Origin: a virus
Virus record (IMG/VR): IMGVR_UViG_3300031237_000003
Location: 1-64,000 of that record
DNA: 64,000 bases
Reading direction: 5' to 3' (one strand)
Numbering within the stretch: position 1 is the first letter of the stretch; every line of letters starts with the position of its first letter. The translations under genes were made by a program, and so were the position numbers. Under the pieces are notes generated by a model that saw only the letters and a program-made list of their open reading frames with translations, did no database searches and was not told where the DNA came from. This document shows, in pieces, positions 56,853 through 63,913 of the stretch.

Positions 56853-57260
56853 ATGCCCAGACCAAAACACAAACTGGATCAACTGCTCGATTCAATGAAA
56901 AAGAAGACTAAGTTACGCCGGTTACCAGCGACGCGGCGCGGAGAACGCGTGCAGACAGCGAAGCTGACGGCCGACGACGTGAGTGGTATCCGCGCCGGGT
57001 ATATGCTCGGTTTTTCGACCGCCGAGTTATCGCGGAACTTCTCGTCGCTGCTTACCCTACGGCACAGCCGCGATGTGATGATTACGCGTCAACAGATTTG
57101 GCGGATTGTTGCGCGGAAGGATTGGAAGCATCTTCCGGACCCGAAGGTGCGGCCGGAGGATTTAGCGCCGCTTGAAGCTGATCCAAGTTCAGAACCGGAA
57201 GTTCCAGTGGTTCCGGCGGCGGCGGATCGTCTCGGTCCAGATACGCCAGCCACGATTTAA
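56853..57260 (+). CDS. HTH DNA-binding protein on the opposite strand, 135 aa
   Basis: A basic start (MPRPKHKLDQLLDSMKKKTK) and then LTADDVSGIRAGYMLGFSTA and ITRQQIWRIVARKDWKHL, an HTH pattern like the DNA-contact domain that accompanies some homing nucleases. AGAGGAGA upstream. It is read against the virion genes, and its last 179 bases overlap the minus-strand gene 57082-57366. It may regulate late transcription. Confidence 0.65.
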   Translation: MPRPKHKLDQLLDSMKKKTKLRRLPATRRGERVQTAKLTADDVSGIRAGYMLGFSTAELSRNFSSLLTLRHSRDVMITRQQIWRIVARKDWKHLPDPKVRPEDLAPLEADPSSEPEVPVVPAAADRLGPDTPATI

Positions 57261-57366
57261 CTTCCTGCAACGCACCGAAGTAAGCGTTGTAATCCGCGCG
57301 AAGTTGTTCGAGTCGCGACTCGATGTCCTGAACGCGTTGATTCAGAACGGACGTTGTGATTTTCAT
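57082..57366 (-). CDS. coiled-coil structural protein, 94 aa
   Basis: Clear heptads in the first half (LNQRVQDIESRLEQLRADYN) and a Pro/Ala-rich end (ALNPPAAPSGPEDASNPSAQ). ATG follows the 57371 gene by five bases. Half of it lies antiparallel to the HTH gene. The composition favours a real protein on this strand; a virion spacer or tail-needle role is possible. Confidence 0.6.
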   Translation of the reverse strand: MKITTSVLNQRVQDIESRLEQLRADYNAYFGALQEVKSWLAYLDRDDPPPPEPLELPVLNLDQLQAALNPPAAPSGPEDASNPSAQQSAKSVDA

Positions 57367-57370
57367 AAAG

Positions 57371-57982
57371 TTAAGTGAAGTTCGGTCGCCGCCATCCTTC
57401 GACGGTTACTTCGAGCCCAGTTGCAGACGCGTAAAATACCGCTCCTTCCTCACAGAGTTCAGGTGGATGGAAGCCTTCGGGCGGATTCGGACTCGGCGCG
57501 GTATTAGCGGCGACAGAGAAACCTTGGTACCGATAGTTCGGTCCAGAAACGGAAGTTGATCCGCTTAGATTATCTGTGAGGTTAAAGGTAATTGCACCGC
57601 CGGTTGTGTTGTTCAATCGGACCTTTACCAAATGGATACTACGTGAGGAGACAAGACCGGCAGTCGCCGATGATGCTTTGGCGGACGTTCCGTTCTGAGT
57701 GTATGCGCCGTTCCCAGCTACGTTTATCCCGGCTAGCGTTGTGATCTCATAAGTATTAGCAGTTTTGTTAGCTACCAATCGCCAGCCGTTAGCCGCCGTA
57801 TTGCCTTCGACTCCTGCGACCAAGATCAAGTCACCGTTCGAGTATCCGTGGCCGTTCGACGTGATAACAATCGGCGACGCGTTGGTTGCGCCAGTGATCG
57901 CTTTCGTCGCCGCCAACGTAGGAGCGTTCACGCGAACTCGAACGAATTGTTCAGGAACCGGAATTCCATCAATATGTGGCAC
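57371..57982 (-). CDS. tail/head surface protein, 203 aa
   Basis: Contains a segment seen in many phage surface proteins (SPIVITSNGHGYSNGDLILV then AGVEGNTAANG), followed by beta repeats (HLVKVRLNNTTGGAITFNLT). Probably a trimeric or decoration module. No catalytic motif. Read with the 57994 gene, 11 bases apart. Confidence 0.6.
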   Translation of the reverse strand: MPHIDGIPVPEQFVRVRVNAPTLAATKAITGATNASPIVITSNGHGYSNGDLILVAGVEGNTAANGWRLVANKTANTYEITTLAGINVAGNGAYTQNGTSAKASSATAGLVSSRSIHLVKVRLNNTTGGAITFNLTDNLSGSTSVSGPNYRYQGFSVAANTAPSPNPPEGFHPPELCEEGAVFYASATGLEVTVEGWRRPNFT

Positions 57983-57993
57983 GTCGTCGCTCC

Positions 57994-58605
57994 TTAGTCA
58001 GCGAAGAGTTGAATATGATACAACGTGTTGTTCGCGATGACTTTGATCGTTCCGGATTTTGCGTTCCCGGTTTTGTCCGAGTTCGTAGTCATCGAATGCG
58101 TCCCGAGCGCTTCCGCGAACTTGACAAACCCGTCCCAGCCCTGAGACCCTTCGTGGTTCACGACTTTGTGAAGAACAATATGCCCAGTTGGGTTAGTGGA
58201 GATCTCCGCGCGAGACCGGAACACAACAACGTCGCCGCCGATCACGTGGTTGGCGGACGCCGCGCCCATGTACAGGTTCAATCCGCGCAGGTCCGAGGTA
58301 ACAGTGGTCGCGCCGGTGCCTTTTAGCTCAGAGTCGATGCCAAGTCCGTTGACGGTCGCAGCGGAAAGTCCGGACGCGAGACGCGGCTTGATCTGGCCGC
58401 CGAACACTTCGCCCGTAGTCGTCGCGATCTGATTCGGCTGCGCTATAAACGCGATGGAGTCGCCCGAGGTCTGCGAGAAATCGCGGGCATTCAACTTCAC
58501 CTGTTTGTTGTCCTTGACAGTCTCCAAACGCATGTGGTCGTTAAACACCGAATCCGTGATACCGTACACACTCGCTTGAATCGTCGCACCGGGTAGCTTC
58601 GCCAT
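57994..58605 (-). CDS. virion structural protein, 203 aa
   Basis: First gene of the main late block. Strand-rich with Thr/Gly/Val (ITDSVFNDHMRLETVKDNKQ; GGQIKPRLASGLSAATVNGL) and one HIVLHKVVNHEGSQGW stretch. Likely a capsid-surface or tail protein. AAGGAG upstream. Family not recognised. Confidence 0.55.
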   Translation of the reverse strand: MAKLPGATIQASVYGITDSVFNDHMRLETVKDNKQVKLNARDFSQTSGDSIAFIAQPNQIATTTGEVFGGQIKPRLASGLSAATVNGLGIDSELKGTGATTVTSDLRGLNLYMGAASANHVIGGDVVVFRSRAEISTNPTGHIVLHKVVNHEGSQGWDGFVKFAEALGTHSMTTNSDKTGNAKSGTIKVIANNTLYHIQLFAD

Positions 58606-58744
58606 CGTCGTTCTCCTTAATTACATGATACACGATAAGTCCCCGCGATGTCGTGTGTTAGACGGAAACAGGCGGGACGGAAAATAAATGTAACCCACAG
58701 TAACTTTTATACGTCTATACGAAGAGAGGCCCAGAAGTGTTCTC
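58606..58744. promoter_or_regulatory. divergent gap between the late block and the HNH cassette
   Basis: This 139-base stretch separates a minus-strand gene (58605) from a plus-strand gene (58745) and is A/T-richer than the flanks around ATTTATTTTCCG and TTTTATACGTCTATACG. It must hold signals for both directions, but no sequence close to a sigma-70 consensus pair is convincing. Treat as the probable late promoter region. Confidence 0.4.
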
Positions 58745-59149
58745 ATGTTACCGAAACGGGATACTGAGTTCCAAGCCCGCGCCAAGGACTTTCTAAGTCG
58801 TAGAGACCACGGGGTTTGCGCCGTGTGCTTTGTTGATACCGATGCGTTGAAAGCCGAATACGAAGCGTGGCGGGCGGAAACCGGCCGACGGATCGGGTGG
58901 CCGAAGCGGAAGGTATTGAATCTTACACTTAAGCAAATGGCCCGCCGGACTTGGTGGGACGCCGACCATGTTAAACCCCGGTACCAGTTTCCGGACTTGG
59001 AAACCGATCTGGCGAATATGCAGACGTTGTGTATCCGATGTCACCGCGCGAAGTCGCGACGCGAACGGTCGCCGCGCCAAAGGTTAGCTTTTGCCCGATT
59101 GCGGGCGGCGAGGAGAGGATTCGTATGGAAACGTACACGTGGACGTTGA
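58745..59149 (+). CDS. HNH endonuclease, 134 aa
   Basis: A Cys pair VCAVC near residue 25, then WWDADHVKPRYQF (Asp-His) and NMQTLCIRCHRAKSRRE with the second Cys pair and the final His, the layout of zinc-containing HNH nucleases. The C-terminus is basic. Could be a free homing nuclease or a packaging/degradation enzyme. It overlaps the next gene by 25 bases. Confidence 0.85.
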   Translation: MLPKRDTEFQARAKDFLSRRDHGVCAVCFVDTDALKAEYEAWRAETGRRIGWPKRKVLNLTLKQMARRTWWDADHVKPRYQFPDLETDLANMQTLCIRCHRAKSRRERSPRQRLAFARLRAARRGFVWKRTRGR

Positions 59150-59328
59150 CGCAGGTTCAAGCCGCGATAGGCTTGGTGACGGTAGTTACCGTTGCCGGAC
59201 TAATCGGCGCGTTCTGGCATGGTTGGGAGCGCGGATACGAGCGCGGATGGAAGGACGGCGGCGAGTGGTCTGTTAAAGCGTTGGTGGAGGTTGGCGCGAC
59301 GATGCGCCCGGAAGACGAGGAGAATTAA
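59125..59328 (+). CDS. small membrane protein, 67 aa
   Basis: AGGAGAGG (59111-59118) before the ATG. Residues about 8-27 (LTQVQAAIGLVTVVTVAGLI) are a membrane helix, followed by a Gly/Trp/Arg-rich stretch (WHGWERGYERGWKDGGEW) and an acidic end. Starts inside the HNH gene. Unknown. Confidence 0.5.
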   Translation: METYTWTLTQVQAAIGLVTVVTVAGLIGAFWHGWERGYERGWKDGGEWSVKALVEVGATMRPEDEEN

Positions 59329-59329
59329 G

Positions 59330-59530
59330 ATGCCGGAAGAAATAAAATTACCTAGCGAGTTCAAGTTAGCCGTGGGCGGTGTTTTGCCGGGAGAAACCGT
59401 GCTGGCGGCGGCGTTCGATTACGCCGGGGTCGTTCGCGAGACAATGTCGAAAGAAAACCTAGACGAGTTTGACAAGCTAAACCTCGCGGCGTACCGCGCG
59501 TGGTTACGGTTGTGGAAGATCGTGCCGTGA
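59330..59530 (+). CDS. hypothetical protein, 66 aa
   Basis: Follows GAGGAG; the ATG at 59330 is one base after the previous gene. Mixed alpha/beta with a helical end (DEFDKLNLAAYRAWLRLWKI). Last gene of the plus-strand cassette that begins with HNH, and it converges with the next minus-strand gene two bases away. Confidence 0.5.
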   Translation: MPEEIKLPSEFKLAVGGVLPGETVLAAAFDYAGVVRETMSKENLDEFDKLNLAAYRAWLRLWKIVP

Positions 59531-59532
59531 CA

Positions 59533-60477
59533 TTATTCCGTAAGCTTACCGAGCAATCCGGTTCGTTCGAGAAGTTTATACAGAGTATCTTTTCGGTTGT
59601 AGCTATTTCCTGGTAATTCAGTTAACTCGTTCGGGCCTATCGGTTGTAATTTGGGCGTTCGCGGATTGACAACGAAAACTTCTGGTTCGCTAATGCTGCT
59701 CAAACGCTTCCGCACTATTGCATCAATTCCTTCGCGTTTCAGAAGTTTAGTTTTGTACAGATCGTACAGAGCATCCCGAGTCTCACGAGCCGAGAGTGCT
59801 TGCCGAATCTCTTCTGGCTTCGCGCCGATTTTACCAAGCAAACCAGACTGCAAATATGCGACCGGGTCAGTCGGACGACCCTTACGGCGAACAGTTTCTG
59901 CCATCTCGCCCTTTTGTAATTCAACAGCGTTGTAAAACTCGGTTTTTAATTCTCGCCCCATATTCTCACCCAAGAAATGATCTAGAAAAGACCGAGTGTA
60001 ACCTTTAGACGAAACGAATGTCGGATTTTCAAATTCCAGTTGACGAAGTTTCAGAAGTTCGCCGCCCTCACCTTCTCCATACGTGGCGGGTTTCTTGTAC
60101 TGCGGCGCGACAAGCGAATCCGGATCTAATCCAAGATAATATTCACCGCCACGTCGGTATACTTCTTCTCCCGCCTTTTCGTTCTGGAACCGTTGCAGAT
60201 TAACTTTCGGATACGTGTTTATGAAGTCGCCGAATAGCTCTTGTATCTTGGGCCACGCGCGACTTCCGGGGCGGGCCATACTAACCATACCGCCGACGCC
60301 CATCGCTTCCGGGCCGACACCGATGTCACCAGACTCGTACCACGACCGGAGTAAGTCTTTGATTTTGTCTATGCCGCTTCCCGCGACCGCCGATTTCTCG
60401 CGACGCATCGTTTCGCGCAACGCGCGCTCCGGCGTCCCGAAGGATTCGATGTCGTCAAGAAACGCGTTTTCTCCCAT
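59533..60477 (-). CDS. hypothetical protein, 314 aa
   Basis: ATG (complement of 60475-60477) chosen; the frame is open upstream to 60681 but only non-ATG starts exist there. The protein is mainly helical with charged loops (KAGEEVYRRGGEYYLGLDPD; LKREGIDAIVRKRLSS) and ends LPGNSYNRKDTLYKLLERTG. No catalytic signature could be confirmed. It is isolated from the main minus block by the HNH cassette. Unknown. Confidence 0.55.
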   Translation of the reverse strand: MGENAFLDDIESFGTPERALRETMRREKSAVAGSGIDKIKDLLRSWYESGDIGVGPEAMGVGGMVSMARPGSRAWPKIQELFGDFINTYPKVNLQRFQNEKAGEEVYRRGGEYYLGLDPDSLVAPQYKKPATYGEGEGGELLKLRQLEFENPTFVSSKGYTRSFLDHFLGENMGRELKTEFYNAVELQKGEMAETVRRKGRPTDPVAYLQSGLLGKIGAKPEEIRQALSARETRDALYDLYKTKLLKREGIDAIVRKRLSSISEPEVFVVNPRTPKLQPIGPNELTELPGNSYNRKDTLYKLLERTGLLGKLTE

Positions 60478-60762
60478 ACCTAATTCTACTGCTTCCGGAG
60501 CCGGAGGCGTAAAGCCGCGCGCGCCGCAGACGTCTGGAGACGTAACGTGCAATGTGTCCGCGCAAATTGCCAGAAATTTTTCTCCGCGAATACGCGGGGC
60601 GTCAAAGGCTCCTTCGTCGCCTTTCTTGGCTTCCGCTCTCCGCCCGGCCCCCTCGGGGGTCTGTACCCCCGGCCCCGGTCACTTGGAACCTTCTTGGGAA
60701 TACTTGCGACCTCGCGCGGCAAGCGGTCGCTGGGTATTGGGAATACTAGGTATTTGTGATAC

Positions 60763-60866
60763 GTAGGTAGTAGGCGGTAGGTAGTAGCGCGTAGGTAGCG
60801 ATAGTGCGTAGTGCGCGGTATTGGTAGTGCGTAGGTCGTAGCGCGTTAGTCGTAGTGCAATAGTGC
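60763..60866 (+). repeat. GTAGGTAGTAG-type short direct repeats
   Basis: GTAGGTAGTAG occurs at 60763-60773 and 60777-60787, with a partial GTAGGTAG at 60791-60798, a 14-base period. Variants on GTAG, TAGTGCG and CGTAGTGC fill the remaining 70 bases. The block resembles an iteron or a slipped microsatellite and is unlike any other sequence in the window. Confidence 0.6.
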
Positions 60867-60959
60867 ACGGGTATTAGCCTTGTGTACTCCCCGTCACCGT
60901 TCGCCCCGCGCAGGCTGCAAAAAGTTCTTGTATCGCCAGGCGCGCTGTGATACTCTGAG

Positions 60960-61032
60960 AGTGACCTTGTGCGGCCAGAAGCTGACGGACCTGGGTTTGC
61001 GCCCGTCCTCACCTGCGCCGCACAAGGTCACT
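60960..61032 (+). repeat. perfect 16-base inverted repeat before the 61094 gene
   Basis: AGTGACCTTGTGCGGC (60960-60975) pairs base for base with GCCGCACAAGGTCACT (61017-61032). Inside the 41-base loop GACGG can pair with CCGTC. Forty-nine bases separate it from the AGGAGG of the next gene, so it could be a leader structure, a protein-binding palindrome or an origin element. Confidence 0.6.
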
Positions 61033-61093
61033 TCGCGACTCGTCGCAGCGCGTTTCTCTTGCGACGGAATTTTGCAAGACAGGAGGTTTTCAC

Positions 61094-61474
61094 GTGGCGA
61101 AATTGAAATCAATCGCAAGTGCACTGAGCGGCAGCGCACAAGCGGCGTCTGCAACGCGCATGACGGCTGGTATGCGCGTTAACAATGGCGTTCTCGAAAT
61201 CGTGCATGCGATTCCGGTCGGCGTCGCGTTTGAAGCGTCCCTCAGTGAGGGCGCGAACAAGCTGAAGGGAAAACCGCTCTGCATGTCAACGCGTGGTTTG
61301 CCCGTCCGCTTTCAATACACCGTGCCGAACGACTGGCCAGAGCCGGAAGTACGGGGCAAGGTGCTGGAAATCGTTCTCACGGCGACGGTTGGCGCGGTCA
61401 GCTTGACAGCGTTGGAATCGACGTTTGCCGAAGTCCCGGCGACCGCGAAGCCCGCAACGGCGACTGCGAAGTAA
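61094..61474 (+). CDS. hypothetical Ala/Thr-rich protein, 126 aa
   Basis: GTG start with AGGAGG at ideal spacing. Strand-helix mix with an Ala/Ser-rich start (ASALSGSAQAASATRMTAG), and an AlaThrProLys-rich tail (PATAKPATATAK). No motif. The GC-rich, Ala/Arg-heavy style continues in the next gene and differs from genes to the left. Confidence 0.6.
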   Translation: MAKLKSIASALSGSAQAASATRMTAGMRVNNGVLEIVHAIPVGVAFEASLSEGANKLKGKPLCMSTRGLPVRFQYTVPNDWPEPEVRGKVLEIVLTATVGAVSLTALESTFAEVPATAKPATATAK

Positions 61475-61567
61475 ACCCCACGTTCCTAGAAGCTGCGCGT
61501 CCGCGACACGTAAGACGCTACGGCGCTGTTTCGCGTATGGCGCGCGGGTTGACTAGGAGCAACCAGA

Positions 61568-62230
61568 ATGCGTAGCGTAAAACCTCTTCCGCGCACGCGG
61601 TACAGCATCATCGAACGCCTTGCGCGCGCGCAACGGGAAGCCGAGGTAGCTGAAATTGCGCGTCGTAGCGTCCGACCGCGCCCAAAACGCGGCGACCCGG
61701 TTATCCCCGCACGCCATGCGTCCAGTATCGTAGCGATTCTAGACGCGCCACGGGCGCACGCGCGTCCGGCCACCGGGGACAAACAACGGGACAAGCGGCT
61801 TGCGGAAATCGCACAAGCGCGGGCCACCCCGGTCTTACGACGCCGCGACCTCGCACAAGACGACTGGGTCACCGATACGACGCGCGTCGTGGGCGCGAAA
61901 CCGTTTGACCTCGGTTTGCTGCGCCGCGTTATTGCCGCAGGTGTCCCTGCCGTCCAAGTCGGACGTGAAGTGCGCGTTACCCCCGACGCCCCCAGCGCCG
62001 CGCCGCGTTACCTGCATGACTCGGACACAACGCTTGCAGACGGCCGCCCGACGCCCGCGCAAGAACGTGCGGTCGCTGAACACCGCGCAAACCTTGCCGC
62101 AGACCATCGACGCGCAACACTAGCGCGTTTAGCCGACGCGCGGGCGGACGAAAAACGAGCCGCGTACGCAATGCGGGCGTTTGGTCCCGCGTACACCGAT
62201 TTTTGGTTTGAGCTTTTGCCCGCGAAGTGA
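61568..62230 (+). CDS. hypothetical Arg/Ala-rich protein, 220 aa
   Basis: Very basic (RTRYSIIERLARAQREAEVA; HRANLAADHRRATLARLADA) with helical heptad-like stretches and a compact aromatic end (YTDFWFELLPAK). Third codon positions are strongly G/C. It might bind nucleic acid or form an internal head protein. Nothing diagnostic. AGGAGC upstream. Confidence 0.6.
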   Translation: MRSVKPLPRTRYSIIERLARAQREAEVAEIARRSVRPRPKRGDPVIPARHASSIVAILDAPRAHARPATGDKQRDKRLAEIAQARATPVLRRRDLAQDDWVTDTTRVVGAKPFDLGLLRRVIAAGVPAVQVGREVRVTPDAPSAAPRYLHDSDTTLADGRPTPAQERAVAEHRANLAADHRRATLARLADARADEKRAAYAMRAFGPAYTDFWFELLPAK

Positions 62231-62262
62231 TTTACCGCGCAAAGCGGCGCGGGGAGATGCGC

Positions 62263-62312
62263 CGACGAAGGCGAAAAACAAATCGCTATGCGCGTTGCAC
62301 GCTGCTTCGTCG
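62263..62312 (+). terminator. possible factor-independent terminator after 62230
   Basis: CGACGAAG (62263-62270) pairs with CTTCGTCG (62305-62312), and TGCTTTTTATT follows. The stem is eight pairs but the loop is 34 bases, so it is weaker than a classic terminator. It lies 33 bases after the stop of the Arg/Ala-rich gene. Confidence 0.4.
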
Positions 62313-62357
62313 TGCTTTTTATTACTTACTCGCAGCTAGAAACCGATGGAGAATTGT

Positions 62358-62510
62358 ATGAAACCGAAAGAAGTGTTTTTTTTGACTGAGGAAGACAGAT
62401 TCAGAGAATCGTACCGAATGTCCACGGAAAACAGACAAAGATTCCTAATCTGTCTTTTCATCGCCACACCGCTGATTCTTTGGTCGTTGTGGCAATTGTT
62501 GTTTCACTAA
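62358..62510 (+). CDS. small membrane protein, 50 aa
   Basis: ATG after GGAG. The first 28 residues are charged (FFLTEEDRFRESYRMSTENR); the last 22 form a membrane helix (FLICLFIATPLILWSLWQLL). N-in topology is plausible. Role unknown. Confidence 0.5.
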   Translation: MKPKEVFFLTEEDRFRESYRMSTENRQRFLICLFIATPLILWSLWQLLFH

Positions 62511-62534
62511 ACCGACAAGACAGGAGAGCGCAAC

Positions 62535-62828
62535 ATGACACTGAAAGAAACGATTGACGCGATTCGAGCGGCTTTGCCGCCAGACGCCGAAAACAGCATT
62601 GCGGAGTTAGCCGGAAGAAAGTTCGACGACAATCGGCAGCAACTCTACAACGAACTGAGCGACGAGAAACTGAAGCCGCTGGCCAAGTTAGTTGACCAGC
62701 TAATGTTATTAGTCTTCCTTGCCAGAGGCGTATCGTCGGTATTTGAAGCAGCGTTTGTCGTAATGTTTGTGCTCGGGGTACAGCACGGCACGGAGCTTAC
62801 CGCGCCGCCGAAAGGCCGGGTACAATGA
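62535..62828 (+). CDS. hypothetical protein with a hydrophobic segment, 97 aa
   Basis: AGGAGA upstream. A helical soluble half (TIDAIRAALPPDAENSIAEL) is followed by a hydrophobic helix region (LMLLVFLARGVSSVFEAAFV then VMFVLGV) and a Pro-rich end. It may be membrane-associated. The stop overlaps the next start (ATGA). Confidence 0.5.
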   Translation: MTLKETIDAIRAALPPDAENSIAELAGRKFDDNRQQLYNELSDEKLKPLAKLVDQLMLLVFLARGVSSVFEAAFVVMFVLGVQHGTELTAPPKGRVQ

Positions 62829-62908
62829 CGCTACGGCATTTAGTAATCGCGGCGTGGTTTTGGGTCGCGCTGTATTTTGTTTTCACCGAATGGACGATTG
62901 CGCGTTAA
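62825..62908 (+). CDS. tiny membrane protein, 27 aa
   Basis: Coupled to the previous gene by ATGA. The whole chain MTLRHLVIAAWFWVALYFVF is hydrophobic apart from a short basic start, then TEWTIAR. One membrane pass. Probably works with the 62535 product. Confidence 0.4.
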   Translation: MTLRHLVIAAWFWVALYFVFTEWTIAR

Positions 62909-62929
62909 GCGCGTGAGGAGAAAACGAAA

Positions 62930-63157
62930 ATGACGAGTATTAAATACTGCGGCTGTATTTCGGCGTACCAAGACGCGAGGTATGGTATTGGATTGCGCGT
63001 TCACAACTCGACGCAGACCGACACCGCGCGGTGTACGTCTTGCGGGCGACCGGCGTGCGACAAGATCGTGAAAATGCGCGCTAACACCGAGCTAATAAAA
63101 ACGAACGGCGGACGGCCGTTGTTTCCAGGTGCGTGGACTTGCTTGGGAGTAGCGTAA
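62930..63157 (+). CDS. zinc-ribbon-like protein, 75 aa
   Basis: GAGGAGA before the ATG. Cys cluster YCGCISAYQDAR near the start and ARCTSCGRPACDKIV in the middle give C-x-C and C-x2-C...C groups, consistent with a single zinc site. Basic overall. Unknown. Confidence 0.55.
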   Translation: MTSIKYCGCISAYQDARYGIGLRVHNSTQTDTARCTSCGRPACDKIVKMRANTELIKTNGGRPLFPGAWTCLGVA

Positions 63158-63165
63158 CATTACAG

Positions 63166-63293
63166 GTTAAGTAATTTCGGTGTGCGATTGCGTAGCTATA
63201 GCGGAAGCGTCGTACGGCGCCTTCCGTGAAAAGGGAATGGGACGCCTAGAAATCCCTACGCGCTTGAAACAGTCGCACACCGAAATTACTTAA
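63166..63293 (+). ncRNA. large stem-loop element with inner hairpins upstream of the 63318 gene
   Basis: TTAAGTAATTTCGG (63166-63179), a bulged T and TGTGCGA pair with TCGCACACCGAAATTACTTAA reversed across 63273-63293: 21 pairs with a single bulge, extendable to 24. Inside, CGGAAG/CTTCCG (63202-63207 and 63221-63226) and AGGGA/TCCCT (63232-63236 and 63253-63257) form two hairpins. It fills the gap before the AAAGGATAG of the next gene. An RNA regulator, small RNA or replication signal are possible. Confidence 0.6.
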
Positions 63294-63317
63294 AACAAGA
63301 GAAAGGATAGCAAACCA

Positions 63318-63692
63318 ATGCGGACAATAGAAACAAAACACGGCCAGTACGAAGTGGAGTTTTTTCATCTCCGGTTGGTGCTGTCGAAGAAACCGTTGCG
63401 GGACATAGCACGGGAAGGCGAAGCAAACTGGGAGCCCGTGACCTCAATTCCACATAAAACAGGCGGATCGACGACTTGCCACGTGATTTTTACGCCGCGC
63501 GCCAAATGGCGGAAGAAACTGCGCGAGAACCGTAAAACGTCGGTACTCGCCACCGCGAACTGCTCTATTCTTGACGATTTCAGCGAATCACGCGGCGAGT
63601 CGTTATCGCTGGCGCGCGCTATTCGCAAGATTCACGGCGAAGACCGCGACGCGCGGTTGACGTTCTGGACGGCGTGGGAAGGTGCGGAATGA
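63318..63692 (+). CDS. hypothetical protein, 124 aa
   Basis: AAAGGAT before the ATG, preceded by the large stem-loop. The protein is strand-rich at first (QYEVEFFHLRLVLSKKPLRD) then helical and basic (ARAIRKIHGEDRDARLTFW), with two separated Cys. Unrecognised. Confidence 0.55.
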   Translation: MRTIETKHGQYEVEFFHLRLVLSKKPLRDIAREGEANWEPVTSIPHKTGGSTTCHVIFTPRAKWRKKLRENRKTSVLATANCSILDDFSESRGESLSLARAIRKIHGEDRDARLTFWTAWEGAE

Positions 63693-63913
63693 AACCGTTC
63701 GTTCTTGTCGTCACCGATAACTACCGCGTCGTAATGAACGCCGTCATCTTGTTTCCAAGCCCGAACTCAACCCAGCGAGTACCGCAGCATAGAATTGAGG
63801 TGAAAAAGCACGACGCTCTAGGCGGGGTTAGTTGGCACAATGTCGATGTGACACCGTTTGTATTGGAAGAGATTTTTCAAGCTATCAACAATATTTTAGG
63901 TGACGACCGATGA
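63689..63913 (+). CDS. hypothetical protein, 74 aa
   Basis: ATGA overlap with the previous gene fixes the start; an upstream in-frame start at 63674 is rejected. Beta-alpha pattern (KPFVLVVTDNYRVVMNAVIL; VTPFVLEEIFQAINNI). No motif. Coupled in turn to the partial gene at the window end. Confidence 0.5.
   Translation: MKPFVLVVTDNYRVVMNAVILFPSPNSTQRVPQHRIEVKKHDALGGVSWHNVDVTPFVLEEIFQAINNILGDDR

Larger units (their letters stand above)
60478..61093. other. 616-base gap with hairpins and short repeats
   Basis: No convincing gene. It holds a GC-rich hairpin CGGGGG-TCTGTA-CCCCCG (60654-60671), an A/G-T-rich repeat block (60763-60866) and a long inverted repeat (60960-61032), then AGGAGG at 61081-61086 for the next gene. 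The mix of iteron-like repeats and strong stems is reminiscent of replication origins or control regions; nothing proves either. Confidence 0.45.

Noticed and set aside
60746-61012. 88-residue minus-strand frame over the GTAG repeats
   Set aside because: Its second half is a translation of the short repeats, giving low-complexity Thr, Tyr, Ala and Leu, with no ribosome-binding site.
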